A stretch of DNA of 64,000 nucleotides from contig NZ_FOVH01000021.1 of the NCBI RefSeq assembly GCF_900115095.1, positions 106,579-170,578 of the forward strand, written 5' to 3'. Of the stretch, positions 23,055-31,104 are shown in pieces; within the stretch, counting starts at the first letter, position 1; each line of letters opens with the position of its first letter. The notes under the pieces are model-generated. The model saw nothing but the letters and a program-made list of their open reading frames with translations. It had not been told where the DNA came from and ran no database searches. Source of the DNA: Actinomadura madurae. GTDB taxonomy: Bacteria > Actinomycetota > Actinomycetes > Streptosporangiales > Streptosporangiaceae. A program made the position numbers and the translations under genes.

Positions 23055-23447
23055 ATGCCGATGATCGTTGATCATGAACTCGTGGAGGCGGCAGCGCGTG
23101 TCGCGGCCGTGCACGCCCGGGGCGACCGGCACACGGTGGCCGCCGCGGCCCGCGCCCGGGACGGGCGGATCGTCACCGCGATGAACGTGTACCACTTCAC
23201 CGGGGGCCCGTGCGCGGAACTCGCCGTCATCGGCACCGCCGCCGGCCAGGGCGCTCACCACCTCGACACGATCGTCGCGGTGGGCGACGGCGACCGCGGC
23301 GTGATGCCGCCCTGCGGGCGCTGCCGGCAGGTCCTCCTCGACTACTTCCCGTCCATCGGGGTCATCATCGCCGCCGGTGACGCGCTGAGCGCCGTTCCGA
23401 TCGCGGAGCTGCTCCCCGCCGCCTACGTCTGGAGGGACCAGCGCTGA
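23055..23447 (+). CDS. Cytidine deaminase superfamily, blasticidin-S deaminase-like
   Basis: 130 residues from ATG 23055; TACGCT lies seven bases upstream, so probably leaderless. The zinc site is CAE (GGPCAELAVIGTAA) with PCGRCRQVLLD. The combination NVYHFTGGPCAEL, DRGVMPPCGRCRQVLLD and ELLPAAYVW is very close to what is known of blasticidin-S deaminase (BSD). It differs from ordinary Cdd, which has HAE. It would deaminate the cytosine of a nucleoside antibiotic or cytidine itself. An Lrp regulator is divergent. Resistance to blasticidin-type compounds is inference. Length matches BSD. Confidence 0.8.
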   Translation: MPMIVDHELVEAAARVAAVHARGDRHTVAAAARARDGRIVTAMNVYHFTGGPCAELAVIGTAAGQGAHHLDTIVAVGDGDRGVMPPCGRCRQVLLDYFPSIGVIIAAGDALSAVPIAELLPAAYVWRDQR

Positions 23448-23605
23448 CGATTCGCCCCGCAGCCATGACCCGCGGGTCAAGTCCGGTACTTAGTCACCGG
23501 CTGGTTGAGCTGCCGCGTAACTGGTTTACCAACTCTGGCAAGCCGAGTGACGCGTGTTGTTGCGTTGCCTTCTCGGGCTGGAGGGCGACGCCGTAGACTC
23601 GTAGG

Positions 23606-23914
23606 GTGATCTTCAAGGCGGTGGGTGATGGAAGGCCCTATCCGGACCACGGTCTCTCGTCCCGGGACTGGGCCAAGATCCCGCCGCGCCAGGTCCGCCT
23701 CGACCAGCTCGTCAGCACGAAGCGGGAGATGGACCTCCAGTCGCTGCTCTCCAAGGACTCGACGTTCTACGGCGACCTGTTCCCGCACGTGGTCCAGTGG
23801 CAGGGCGAGCTCTACCTGGAGGACGGCCTGCACCGGGCGCTCCGGGCGGCGCTGCACCAGCGCCTGGTCCTGCACGCGCGCGTCCTCGACCTGGACGCCG
23901 TCGACCTGACCTGA
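23606..23914 (+). CDS. Conserved actinobacterial protein, annotated elsewhere as VapB-like
   Basis: 102 residues from a GTG at 23606. TAGACT at 23593-23598 suggests a leaderless message. Sequence MIFKAVGDGRPYPDHGLSSRDWAKIPPRQVRLDQLVSTKREMDLQSLLSKDSTFYGDLFPHVVQWQGELYLEDGLHRALRAALHQR is strongly conserved in actinomycetes as a single gene. From memory it is sometimes labelled VapB-family antitoxin, but no VapC partner lies here. LYLEDGLHRALRAA recalls ParB-like folds. Role unknown, not obviously a toxin-antitoxin unit. Confidence 0.75.
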   Translation: MIFKAVGDGRPYPDHGLSSRDWAKIPPRQVRLDQLVSTKREMDLQSLLSKDSTFYGDLFPHVVQWQGELYLEDGLHRALRAALHQRLVLHARVLDLDAVDLT

Positions 23915-25180
23915 TCAGCGCGCGCGGGCGGGCTCGGCCGCGGTCAGCTCCTTCGGCTCGACCAGCGGAGCACGCGGACCGGACGTGCGGACGAACCCGG
24001 GGCGCGCCGCCAGCAGTCCGACGGCCAGCTCCGGCACGACCAGGACCAGCAGCAGGACGAGCGGAACGTTCCACCCTCCCGTGGCCTCGTGCAGGACGCC
24101 GACCGCGAGCGGTCCGGTGGCGGCGAGGAGGTAGCCGCCCGTCTGCGCCATCCCGGACAGCCGCGCGGCGGCGGACGGGCTCGGCGACCGGAGGCTGAGC
24201 AGCGTGTAGGCCAGCGGGAACGCGCTGCCGGTGCCGACGCCGAGGACGGCCACCCACACCCAGCCGGCGGAGGGGACGAGCAGCAGGCCGCCGAGGCCCG
24301 CCACCATGACGGCGACGACCGCGACGACGAGGGGACGCTGGTCGCCCAGGCGCGCGGCGAACACCGGGACCAGGAAGCCGAGCGGAATCCCGACGATCAT
24401 CATCGTGGAGACCATCATCCCGGCGGCCGCGGGCGGATACCCGGCGTCCCGCATGATCTCCGGCAGCCACGACATCAGCACGTAGAACATCAGCGACACC
24501 AGCCCCATGAACGCGGCGACGTACCAGGCCACCGCGGAGCGGAGCAGGGACCCTCCCGCGTGCGGGGCCGTGACCGGGGCGGCCGGGGCGGCCGGGGCGC
24601 GGCGCCGCTTGACCGCGAGCGGTCCCCACACCAGGGCCGCGACCAGCGACGGGACGGCCCAGACGGCGAGGGCGAGCCGCCAGCCCCCCGCCTCGTCCAG
24701 CGGCACCGCGAGCCCGGCCGCGACCGCGCCGCTGGCCGCCATCAGCATCATCGCGAGCCCGGTCAGCGACCCCACCCGGGACGGGAACGCCCGCTTGATC
24801 ACGGCGGGCAGGAGGACGTTGCCCAGGGCGATCCCCGCGCCGGCCAGGACCGTTCCCACGAACAGCGACACCGGCGACTCCACCACCCGCAGCACGATGC
24901 CCGCGGTGATCATCACGAGGGATCCGGCGATGGCGGTCTCGGTGCCGGCCAGCCGCGCCGCCGCCGGTGCCACGGCCGCGAACACCCCGAGGCACAGCAC
25001 CGGCAGCGTGGTGAGGATCCCGACCTCGGCGCCGGACAGCCCGAACTGCTCCTGCAGCTCGCCGAGCACCGGGGAGATGCCGGTGATCGCGGCGCGCAGG
25101 TTGACCGTGAGCAGTACCAGGCCGACGAGCGACCACACGGCCACGGCGCGGGGAACGGGGGTCGTCTGAGAGCTGTTCAT
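23915..25180 (-). CDS. MFS transporter, CynX/NimT group
   Basis: 421 residues with about 12 membrane helices. LVGLVLLTVNLRAAITGISPVLGELQEQFGLSGAEVGILTTLPVLCLGVFA in the first helices is typical of the CynX/NimT cyanate or 2-nitroimidazole permease branch. TM5-6 carries AFPSRVGSLTGLAMMLMAASGAVAAGLAVPL. The stop abuts the convergent gene at 23914. Together with the FadR-type regulator 221 bp upstream on the same strand it forms a probable regulator-transporter pair. Substrate unknown. Confidence 0.87.
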   Translation of the reverse strand: MNSSQTTPVPRAVAVWSLVGLVLLTVNLRAAITGISPVLGELQEQFGLSGAEVGILTTLPVLCLGVFAAVAPAAARLAGTETAIAGSLVMITAGIVLRVVESPVSLFVGTVLAGAGIALGNVLLPAVIKRAFPSRVGSLTGLAMMLMAASGAVAAGLAVPLDEAGGWRLALAVWAVPSLVAALVWGPLAVKRRRAPAAPAAPVTAPHAGGSLLRSAVAWYVAAFMGLVSLMFYVLMSWLPEIMRDAGYPPAAAGMMVSTMMIVGIPLGFLVPVFAARLGDQRPLVVAVVAVMVAGLGGLLLVPSAGWVWVAVLGVGTGSAFPLAYTLLSLRSPSPSAAARLSGMAQTGGYLLAATGPLAVGVLHEATGGWNVPLVLLLVLVVPELAVGLLAARPGFVRTSGPRAPLVEPKELTAAEPARAR

Positions 25181-25401
25181 TTCACCTGTTCGTCAACGCT
25201 CGGCGGACGGTGAGCCCCTTGAGGGAACCCCGCCCGATCTCTGTCGTCATCGGGTCTTCGTCTCGCGCCGGCCTGAATCGGAGCCGGCTGGGCAGCCCCC
25301 GGCCACGCCCCCTCAACCGGCCCGTGGCTCCGCATCGCCCTGGGAGCGGCGAGGGACGTGGCGGTTGGTGCGTGTATGGGGACTGGCGCGTCGTCAGCCC
25401 A

Positions 25402-26118
25402 TCAATGCTCCTGCGCGGCCACAGGACGGCTTCCAGGCGCTGAGGCGGCCGAGGCCGTGGAGGCGAGGATCTGGTCCAGGCAGGCGTGGGTGGCCCGGGT
25501 CGCGGCGTCGGCGTCGCCTGCTTCGATGGCGGCGGCGATGGGGCCGTGCGGGACGTCGGCGTGCTCCAGGAGGATGCCGGCCGCGCCGATGCTGGCCCGG
25601 AGCGCGGCGCTGAAGTCGTGGTAGAGGTCGGTCAGGACGCGGTTGTGGGTGGCTTCGACGACCGCGGTGTGGAAGGCGAGGTCCGCCTCGACGAAGGTCG
25701 CGTGCTCGCCCGCCGCCCAGGCCGCGTCGCGGCGCGCGAGGGCGACCGCGATGGCGGCGATGTCGGCGTCCGTGCGGCGGGTGGCGGCGAGCCTGGCGGC
25801 CTCCACCTCCAGCCCGCGCCGGACCTCCAGGGTCTCGACGAGTTCCGCCGTTTCCAGGCGTCGCCGGACGGCCCCGGACAGCTCGCTCGTCGCGCGCACG
25901 TACGTGCCGTCGCCCTGGCGGCTTTCGAGGAGACCGGCGTGGGTGAGGGCCCGCACCGCCTCGCGGACGGTGTTGCGGCCGACCCCGAGCGTCTCCGACA
26001 GCACCGGCTCCGGCGGGATCTTGGCGCCCACCGGCCAGCCGCCCCCGGCGATCTCGTCCCTCAGCTGGTCGATCACCTGGTCGACCAGCGACGACCGGCG
26101 TGCCGTGCGCAGCGTCAC
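25402..26118 (-). CDS. GntR-family regulator, FadR subfamily
   Basis: 238 residues from a GTG at 26118 with CTGGAGG upstream. N-terminal winged helix: SLVDQVIDQLRDEIAGGGWPVGAKIPPEPVLSETLGVGRNTVREAVRALTHAGLLESRQGDGTYV. C-terminal all-helical FCD domain with metal-binding His/Asp residues (EADLAFHTAVVEATHNRVL). It is transcribed ahead of the CynX-like MFS gene and probably controls it. Confidence 0.88.
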   Translation of the reverse strand: MTLRTARRSSLVDQVIDQLRDEIAGGGWPVGAKIPPEPVLSETLGVGRNTVREAVRALTHAGLLESRQGDGTYVRATSELSGAVRRRLETAELVETLEVRRGLEVEAARLAATRRTDADIAAIAVALARRDAAWAAGEHATFVEADLAFHTAVVEATHNRVLTDLYHDFSAALRASIGAAGILLEHADVPHGPIAAAIEAGDADAATRATHACLDQILASTASAASAPGSRPVAAQEH

Positions 26119-26207
26119 CCCGAAACCTCCAGTCAGCCAGTCATCCCATGTTTCGATGATAGGACACCTGACGGACCGGTTTTATTCCGCCCGGACGCGC
26201 GGGACGG

Positions 26208-27653
26208 TCAGACGTGCGCCTTCGCGTCGGAGGCCGAGGGGAAGGTCGACAGGCCGGCGGCTTCGAGGGCGTGCCGGTAGGCGGTGGCGGCCTGCTCGGC
26301 GTCCTGGACGAGTTCGTGCAGCTCGCCCAGCTCGCGGTAGAGGTGCGCGACGGGACGGCCCGCGGGCATGGCGGCCAGCTGCTCCGAGGCGGCCCGCAGG
26401 ACGACCCGGGCGGCCGGGCGGTCGCCCTGCGCGACACGCGCGCGAGCCAGGACGAGCCTGGCCAGGACGGTCTTCTGGGACCGCACGGTCAGGTCGGTGC
26501 CGGGTTGCGGGGCCGCGGTGTGGCTGCTCGTCGGGGCGGCCAGGGCCAGGCCCGTGTCGAGGAACTGTTCGAGCGTGGCGATGGCGTCGCCCAGGTCGCC
26601 GGTCAGGACCAGCGCGCGGGCCTGGGCGATGGTCCGCTCGGTCGCCTCGGCGCCCTCAAGGCTCTCGGTCTCCCGCAGCAGTTCGAGCGCCTCCCGCGCC
26701 GCCTCCCGCGTGCCCTCCGTGCGGGGGCGTTCGAAGCCGAACTCACCGGGCGGCACGACGTCGGCGGGCGCGTCGGCGGAGAACGGCATGACGCCCCGCA
26801 GCAGCGCCTTGGCCCCGGCCAGGGCGAGGCGCGCGCGGGCCTGCGTGGGGGTGGTGTCGGTGCGTGCCGACAGGGCCTGGTCCGCGAGGTACAGGGAGTC
26901 GCCGACCGTCCCCTCGTCCAGGGCGCGCATGCTCGCCCGCTGGTAGTGGACGCTCACCGGCTCCGTGTCGGTGGAGCCGCGCGGGCCGAGGAGGCGCCGT
27001 CCCAGCTCGTGGGCGCGCACGGGGTCGGAGCGATCCACGTACGCGAGCAGCAGGATGCGCCCGGCCTCGGTGTATTCGTGTCCCGCGTGGAGGCCGAGCT
27101 GGTCCAGCCGTTCGAGGGCGCGCTCACCGAGCGCGATCGCCTGCCCCAGGTCGCCGACGGTGTGGTAGCTCCGGGCGAGCGCGATCACGGGGGGCAGCCA
27201 GCTCGCCCGGCCCGGGTCGCGTTCGGCCTGCTCGCGCAGCTCCTCGAAGAGCGCGATGGCCCGGTCGGTCCGGCCCATCTCCTCCAGGGCGCGGGCGCGG
27301 CCCCAGCGGGCGCGGGCGGTCAGGTCGGGGTCGTCGCTGCGGGCGATCACCTCGTCGAACCCGGCCTCGGCCGTCGCGGGGTCGCCGCGCAGCAGCGCGA
27401 GGTGCGCATGCCGCTCCCGGACCTCCAGGTGGGCGCGCTGCTCCGGCTCGACGCCCTCGGCGAGGTACTCCGGGGTGCAGCCGAGGCGCTCGGCCAGCAT
27501 CCGCAGGACGGTCGGAGTCGGCGTGCGCTTTCCCGACTCGATCAAGGAGATATAGCTGTCGGAAAGGTCGTGACCGGCGAGCTGCGCCTGCGACAAGCGT
27601 CTGGTCAGCCGCAGGTTGCGGACGCGTTCTCCGACGTTGCCTGGACCCGGCAT
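26208..27653 (-). CDS. Helix-turn-helix regulator with TPR repeats
   Basis: 481 residues. The N-terminal XRE domain (residues 7-70: VGERVRNLRLTRRLSQAQLAGHDLSDSYISLIESGKRTPTPTVLRMLAERLGCTPEYLAEG) is followed by about 400 residues of helical TPR-type repeats (ARWGRARALEEMGRTDRAIALFEEL, LARSYHTVGDLGQAIALGERALERL, ending YRELGELHELVQDAEQAATAYRHAL). This architecture is common in actinomycetes, where TPRs sense a peptide or protein partner. A direct repeat GCACATCG (27704, 27721) upstream is a candidate autoregulatory site. Target unknown. Confidence 0.85.
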   Translation of the reverse strand: MPGPGNVGERVRNLRLTRRLSQAQLAGHDLSDSYISLIESGKRTPTPTVLRMLAERLGCTPEYLAEGVEPEQRAHLEVRERHAHLALLRGDPATAEAGFDEVIARSDDPDLTARARWGRARALEEMGRTDRAIALFEELREQAERDPGRASWLPPVIALARSYHTVGDLGQAIALGERALERLDQLGLHAGHEYTEAGRILLLAYVDRSDPVRAHELGRRLLGPRGSTDTEPVSVHYQRASMRALDEGTVGDSLYLADQALSARTDTTPTQARARLALAGAKALLRGVMPFSADAPADVVPPGEFGFERPRTEGTREAAREALELLRETESLEGAEATERTIAQARALVLTGDLGDAIATLEQFLDTGLALAAPTSSHTAAPQPGTDLTVRSQKTVLARLVLARARVAQGDRPAARVVLRAASEQLAAMPAGRPVAHLYRELGELHELVQDAEQAATAYRHALEAAGLSTFPSASDAKAHV

Positions 27654-27957
27654 GTGGACTCACTTAGCGGAAGTAAACAGGCGGCTGGGGTGCCGACATG
27701 ATTGCACATCGCGGGTAAACGCACATCGAGGGCAATGATGCGGCGGAAGTGGGGACCGGCCGGGCGGCCGGCCCAGGTCGCCGCGCGCGCACCGGGGGAA
27801 GGCCGGGGTGCGCCGGTTTCGGCCGGCCGATCGTCCCGCCGTCGCGACGACTGTCATTCGCCGACGGTATCCCGACCGGCCGTACGGAACCCCCGGCACC
27901 GCCGATATTGACCAGTCCACCGCGTTTTCCGGACATTACCGCCGAGTAAGTTCCGAG
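27654..27957 (-). promoter_or_regulatory. Promoter region of the HTH-TPR regulator
   Basis: 304 bp without a gene. Two direct repeats of GCACATCG spaced 17 bp (27704-27711, 27721-27728) lie 50-75 bp upstream of the start codon, in an AT-richer patch. The rest shows no coding signal. The PH-domain gene ends at its far edge. Confidence 0.4.
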
Positions 27958-28593
27958 TCAGGCCTCGGGACCGGGGCCGTCCTTCGGCAGCGGGGCGGTC
28001 GGGACGTCCTCGGGCTCCTTGGGCTCCTTGGGACGGCGCGGCGGCGGGGGCGGGGGCAGCGTCTTCTCCTCCGGCGCCGGGTTCTTGTTCGGGAAGATCA
28101 TTTCGCAGACTTCGAGGTAGAGCTGCTCGGGGTAGGGCAGGAAGTCGACGTTGGTGAGGGCCTGGTCCTGGCCGGCGGACTCCAGGATGAACTCGCCGTA
28201 GCCGAGCATGCGGCCCGCGATCGTCCGCTTGAAGCTCATGTCGGTGACCTTGGCCAGCGGCATCATCGCGACCTTGCGCGTGATCAGGCCGGTGGTGAGC
28301 AGCATCCGCTGGTTGGTGATGACGAAGTAGTCGACGGACCACTCCGCCACGCGCCAGACGAACCAGGCGAGCAGGATCAGCCAGCCCCACCAGATCCAGC
28401 TGATGGCGGTGCCCGCGTCGCTGGCGACCGTGTTGGTCAGCACGCCCGCGATGATCAGCCCGCCGAGCAGGAGCCCGACCGGGACCATCAGGATGGCCGG
28501 GTGCCGCCGGACCGTGATGACCTGGTTCTCGTGGGGGAGCAGGTACTTGTTGACCGATGCCGGCGCGGAGTCGCCGGGAGTGACGAGCCTCAT
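27958..28593 (-). CDS. PH-domain (DUF304) membrane protein
   Basis: 211 residues. N-terminal soluble start, two membrane helices (AILMVPVGLLLGGLIIAGVLT and WIWWGWLILLAWFVWRVAEW), then a bacterial pleckstrin-homology domain (YFVITNQRMLLTTGLITRKVAMMPLAKVTDMSFKRTIAGRMLGYGEFILESAGQDQALTNVDFLPYPEQLY). A cytoplasmic Pro/Lys/Glu tail follows. The PH fold faces the cytoplasm and may serve as a stress or envelope sensor scaffold. A small one-helix gene ends 7 bp upstream on the same strand, so they are likely co-transcribed. Confidence 0.83.
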   Translation of the reverse strand: MRLVTPGDSAPASVNKYLLPHENQVITVRRHPAILMVPVGLLLGGLIIAGVLTNTVASDAGTAISWIWWGWLILLAWFVWRVAEWSVDYFVITNQRMLLTTGLITRKVAMMPLAKVTDMSFKRTIAGRMLGYGEFILESAGQDQALTNVDFLPYPEQLYLEVCEMIFPNKNPAPEEKTLPPPPPPRRPKEPKEPEDVPTAPLPKDGPGPEA

Positions 28594-28600
28594 GCCGGCC

Positions 28601-28759
28601 TCAGGCGAGCGCGTTGACGAAAGTGGCCAGCGAACCAGCGGCGGACGCGAGGCCGTTGGCCGCGTTCTCCACCGACTGGGCCGCGCCGTCCGGCTGCTTG
28701 ATGACGTAGAAAGCGACGAAGGCCACCGCGGCCCACGTCATGTACTTCTTTGCGGGCAC
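28601..28759 (-). CDS. Small membrane-associated protein (52 aa)
   Basis: Starts at a GTG with GGGAGG seven bases upstream. The product reads MPAKKYMTWAAVAFVAFYVIK, a short basic start and one hydrophobic helix, then QPDGAAQSVENAANGLASAAGSLATFVNALA. Similar small proteins accompany the PH-domain gene in other actinomycetes (from memory, not checked). Likely an inner-membrane single-pass protein working with the PH protein. Function unknown. Confidence 0.65.
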   Translation of the reverse strand: MPAKKYMTWAAVAFVAFYVIKQPDGAAQSVENAANGLASAAGSLATFVNALA

Positions 28760-28915
28760 GGCTGCCTCCCGGAGCGTTGACCCACGGACCCCGGTTCAGT
28801 TTCGCACAGCGGCCACGACCGGCAAAGCACGCGCCGCAGCGCGTTGGACACGGCGCGCGGCGGGCCGCGCACGGCGCGGAGCACGCCCCCGGCCAGGGCG
28901 CGAAGGGCGTCCCGG

Positions 28916-29176
28916 CTAGGACGTGTTGCCGTGCGACGTGCGGCTCGTCCTGCGCCGCTTCTCGGCCGCGACGGTCGCGAGCACCTCCAGGTGCCGGCGC
29001 GCGATCCGTTCCACGAGCTCGGGCGGCGCGGAGCCGATGACCTCCTCGGCGCCGTACCGCGCGGCGTCGACGTACCGGTCCACCGTGTCGGCGCCGTGCA
29101 CCCCGTCGAACTCCTCGGCGAGCCGCTCGCCGATCGCGGCGTAGCGCGGCAGGTTGCCGTCCTCGTGGTGAGCCAT
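28916..29176 (-). CDS. Small three-helix-bundle domain protein
   Basis: 86 residues, hydrophilic. RLAEEFDGVHGADTVDRYVDAARYGAEEVIGSAPPELVERIARRHLEVLA matches the three-helix bundle dimerisation domain seen as an N-terminal addition to low-molecular-weight phosphatases and arsenate reductases in actinobacteria. Here it stands alone. A partner protein or regulator is possible. Function unassigned. Confidence 0.55.
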   Translation of the reverse strand: MAHHEDGNLPRYAAIGERLAEEFDGVHGADTVDRYVDAARYGAEEVIGSAPPELVERIARRHLEVLATVAAEKRRRTSRTSHGNTS

Positions 29177-29319
29177 CTCGTGTCCTTGAGGTCGCTCGCA
29201 CCGCCCGGTCCCCCGTGCCGGGACGGCGGAGGGGAACGCGCGAGGCGTCCCGTAGGAGGTTGCTACCCCCTGCCGTCCGGAACGAACATCGCAGGTCGCG
29301 CGGGGTTTGGGCGCGATCG

Positions 29320-29343
29320 GCCCGGGGACGGGGCGCCCCGGGC
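29320..29343 (-). terminator. Hairpin terminator after upp
   Basis: Perfect 8-bp stem GCCCGGGG/CCCCGGGC with an 8-base loop, 8 bases beyond the upp stop on the minus strand. GC-rich, no U-tract. Confidence 0.65.
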
Positions 29344-29351
29344 GGGGCGGG

Positions 29352-29990
29352 TCAGACGACGCCGTAGAGCCGGTCCCCCGCGTCGCCGAGGCCCGGCATG
29401 ATGAAGCCCTGGTCGTTGAGGTGGGAGTCGATCGCGGCGGTCACCACCTTGATCGGCGCCGAGATGTCGGCGAACGCCTGCTCCAGGTACTTCAGGCCCT
29501 CGGGGGCGGCGAGCAGGCAGATCGCCGTGACGTCGTCCGCGCCGCGGTCGAAGAGCAGCCGGATGGCGGCGGCGAGCGTCCCGCCGGTCGCGAGCATCGG
29601 GTCGAGGACGTAGCACTGCCGCCCGGACAGGTCGTCCGGCAGCCGGGTCGCGTACGTCTGGGCCTGCAGGGTGCCCTCGTCCCGGATCATGCCGAGGAAC
29701 CCGACCTCGGCGGTCGGCAGCAGCCGCGTCATCCCGTCCAGCATCCCGAGGCCGGCGCGCAGGATCGGCACGACGAGCGGCTTCGGGCTCGCGAGCTGGA
29801 CGCCGTGGGCCGACACGAGCGGGGTCCGCACGGTGGCGTCGGCGACCCGGACGTCGCGGGTGGCCTCGTAGGCGAGCAGGGTGACCAGCTCGTCGGCGAG
29901 GCGGCGGAAGGTGGGGGAGTCCGTGCGGACGTCCCGCAACGTGGTGAGCTTGTGCGCGACGAGCGGGTGGTCGACGGCGAGGGTCTGCAT
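29352..29990 (-). CDS. upp: Uracil phosphoribosyltransferase
   Basis: Salvages uracil to UMP using PRPP. 212 residues from ATG 29990 (MQTLAVDHPLVAHKLTTLRDVRT), standard length. The PRPP-binding loop is DPMLATGGT. The uracil-binding end carries the family pattern (GFIMPGLGDAGDRLYG). Monocistronic with a downstream hairpin. Confidence 0.96.
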   Translation of the reverse strand: MQTLAVDHPLVAHKLTTLRDVRTDSPTFRRLADELVTLLAYEATRDVRVADATVRTPLVSAHGVQLASPKPLVVPILRAGLGMLDGMTRLLPTAEVGFLGMIRDEGTLQAQTYATRLPDDLSGRQCYVLDPMLATGGTLAAAIRLLFDRGADDVTAICLLAAPEGLKYLEQAFADISAPIKVVTAAIDSHLNDQGFIMPGLGDAGDRLYGVV

Positions 29991-30067
29991 GGGCTCACCG
30001 TAGCCCACCCCGCACCGGCGACTCCCGCGGCTGGATAGGACACCGTTGAGCTGGGCAATATGGCGGT

Positions 30068-30460
30068 ATGAACAGCGAGAGGGATCACCAGCCGGACGGC
30101 CCGGAGGGTGCCCGGGGGTCCGCTCCCGATCCGCCCGCACCCGCGGTGCCGCCTCCCGAGGCCGCCGACGACACCTCGCAGGCCTCCCCGTCTCCCGAGT
30201 CCGCGCCACCTCCCGAACCCGCCTCCCCGTCCCGCCGGTCCCCGGTGACCGATGTCACAGGGGAGGAGAACGCCGCGGAGCGTCCCGGCCCGCAGGGCGA
30301 CATCTCCCCCGAGCAGGTGCGCGAGCGGCTCCGCCGCAGGGCCGTCTTCCTGCGCGAGCTGGCCGAGGCCCGTGAGCTGCGCCGCCGGGTGACACCGCAC
30401 CGGTCCCGCCGGGCCCGGATCCACGCGGCGCTGCGCCGCCGTACCTTCCGCCTGCACTGA
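30068..30460 (+). CDS. Disordered Pro-rich protein with conserved basic C-terminus
   Basis: 130 residues from ATG 30068, with TATGGC about seven bases upstream. Residues 1-80 are Pro/Ser/Glu-rich and disordered. The C-terminus reads SPEQVRERLRRRAVFLRELAEARELRRRV, ending RRRTFRLH, a basic helix ending in a short TFRxH tag that recurs in small actinomycete proteins. Function unknown. No membrane segment. Confidence 0.55.
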   Translation: MNSERDHQPDGPEGARGSAPDPPAPAVPPPEAADDTSQASPSPESAPPPEPASPSRRSPVTDVTGEENAAERPGPQGDISPEQVRERLRRRAVFLRELAEARELRRRVTPHRSRRARIHAALRRRTFRLH

Positions 30461-30614
30461 CGCAGTCGAGTAGGTTCGTCCCGCCGGGTACGGGTTTGCA
30501 GCGCTGACTTCCGGTTTCACAGCCGGGTGCGGCGGCGAGTTTGGTGGTGGGGCGCGCGAGCGCGCCTCGCATCTGCGACCATGCCCTGGCAGGAGACGCG
30601 CCGGTGGGGTGGAA

Positions 30615-31100
30615 ATGACGGATGTGGACGCGACGGACTTCGCCGTCGTGGTGTACCGGGAAGACGAGAGCTGGGAGGCCGACGTCCTCCCGGTGGCGCT
30701 GACCGAGGACCTCGCAGGGCTGATCCATGCCCTGCGGCAGCAGCCGAGCCTCGGCGGCACGGTCGGGCTGGTCTCGGTCGGCGACGACTTCTTCGTCGCG
30801 ATCCGCCTGCTCGGGGACGACGTGATGGTGTTCCTGTCGGACGTCACGGCGTCGGTCGACTGGCCGCTGGCCCGCCAGGTCCTCGACTATCTGGACATCC
30901 CGGTCCCCGACGACGAGGAGCTCGACCAGGTCCTCCCGGTCGGCGACATGTCGATCTTCGCCGACCTGGGGCTGGACGAGATGGAGCTCGGCGCGATCTC
31001 CGGCGACCTGGAGCTCTACCCCGACGAGATGCTGCTCAGCATCGCCGGGCGCATCGGTTTCGCGCACGCCTTCGAGCGCGCCCTGGACACCGTCTCCTGA
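30615..31100 (+). CDS. tRNA adenosine deaminase-associated protein, paralogue 1
   Basis: 161 residues from ATG 30615 after GGGGTGG; a GTG six bases earlier is an alternative. Very acidic. FAVVVYREDESWEADVLPVALTEDLAGLIHALRQQPSLGGTVGLVSVGDDFFVAIRLLGDD... IFADLGLDEMELGAISGD... EMLLSIAGRIGFAHAFERAL follows the family of proteins found beside tadA in actinobacteria. A second copy is immediately upstream of tadA at 32609, separated from this one by the divergent phospholipase gene. Biochemical role unknown. Confidence 0.78.
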   Translation: MTDVDATDFAVVVYREDESWEADVLPVALTEDLAGLIHALRQQPSLGGTVGLVSVGDDFFVAIRLLGDDVMVFLSDVTASVDWPLARQVLDYLDIPVPDDEELDQVLPVGDMSIFADLGLDEMELGAISGDLELYPDEMLLSIAGRIGFAHAFERALDTVS

Positions 31101-31104
31101 AAGG

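Noticed and set aside
23606..23914. Toxin-antitoxin pair
   Set aside because: The protein resembles genes labelled VapB, but no VapC-like partner is adjacent and the gene is isolated.
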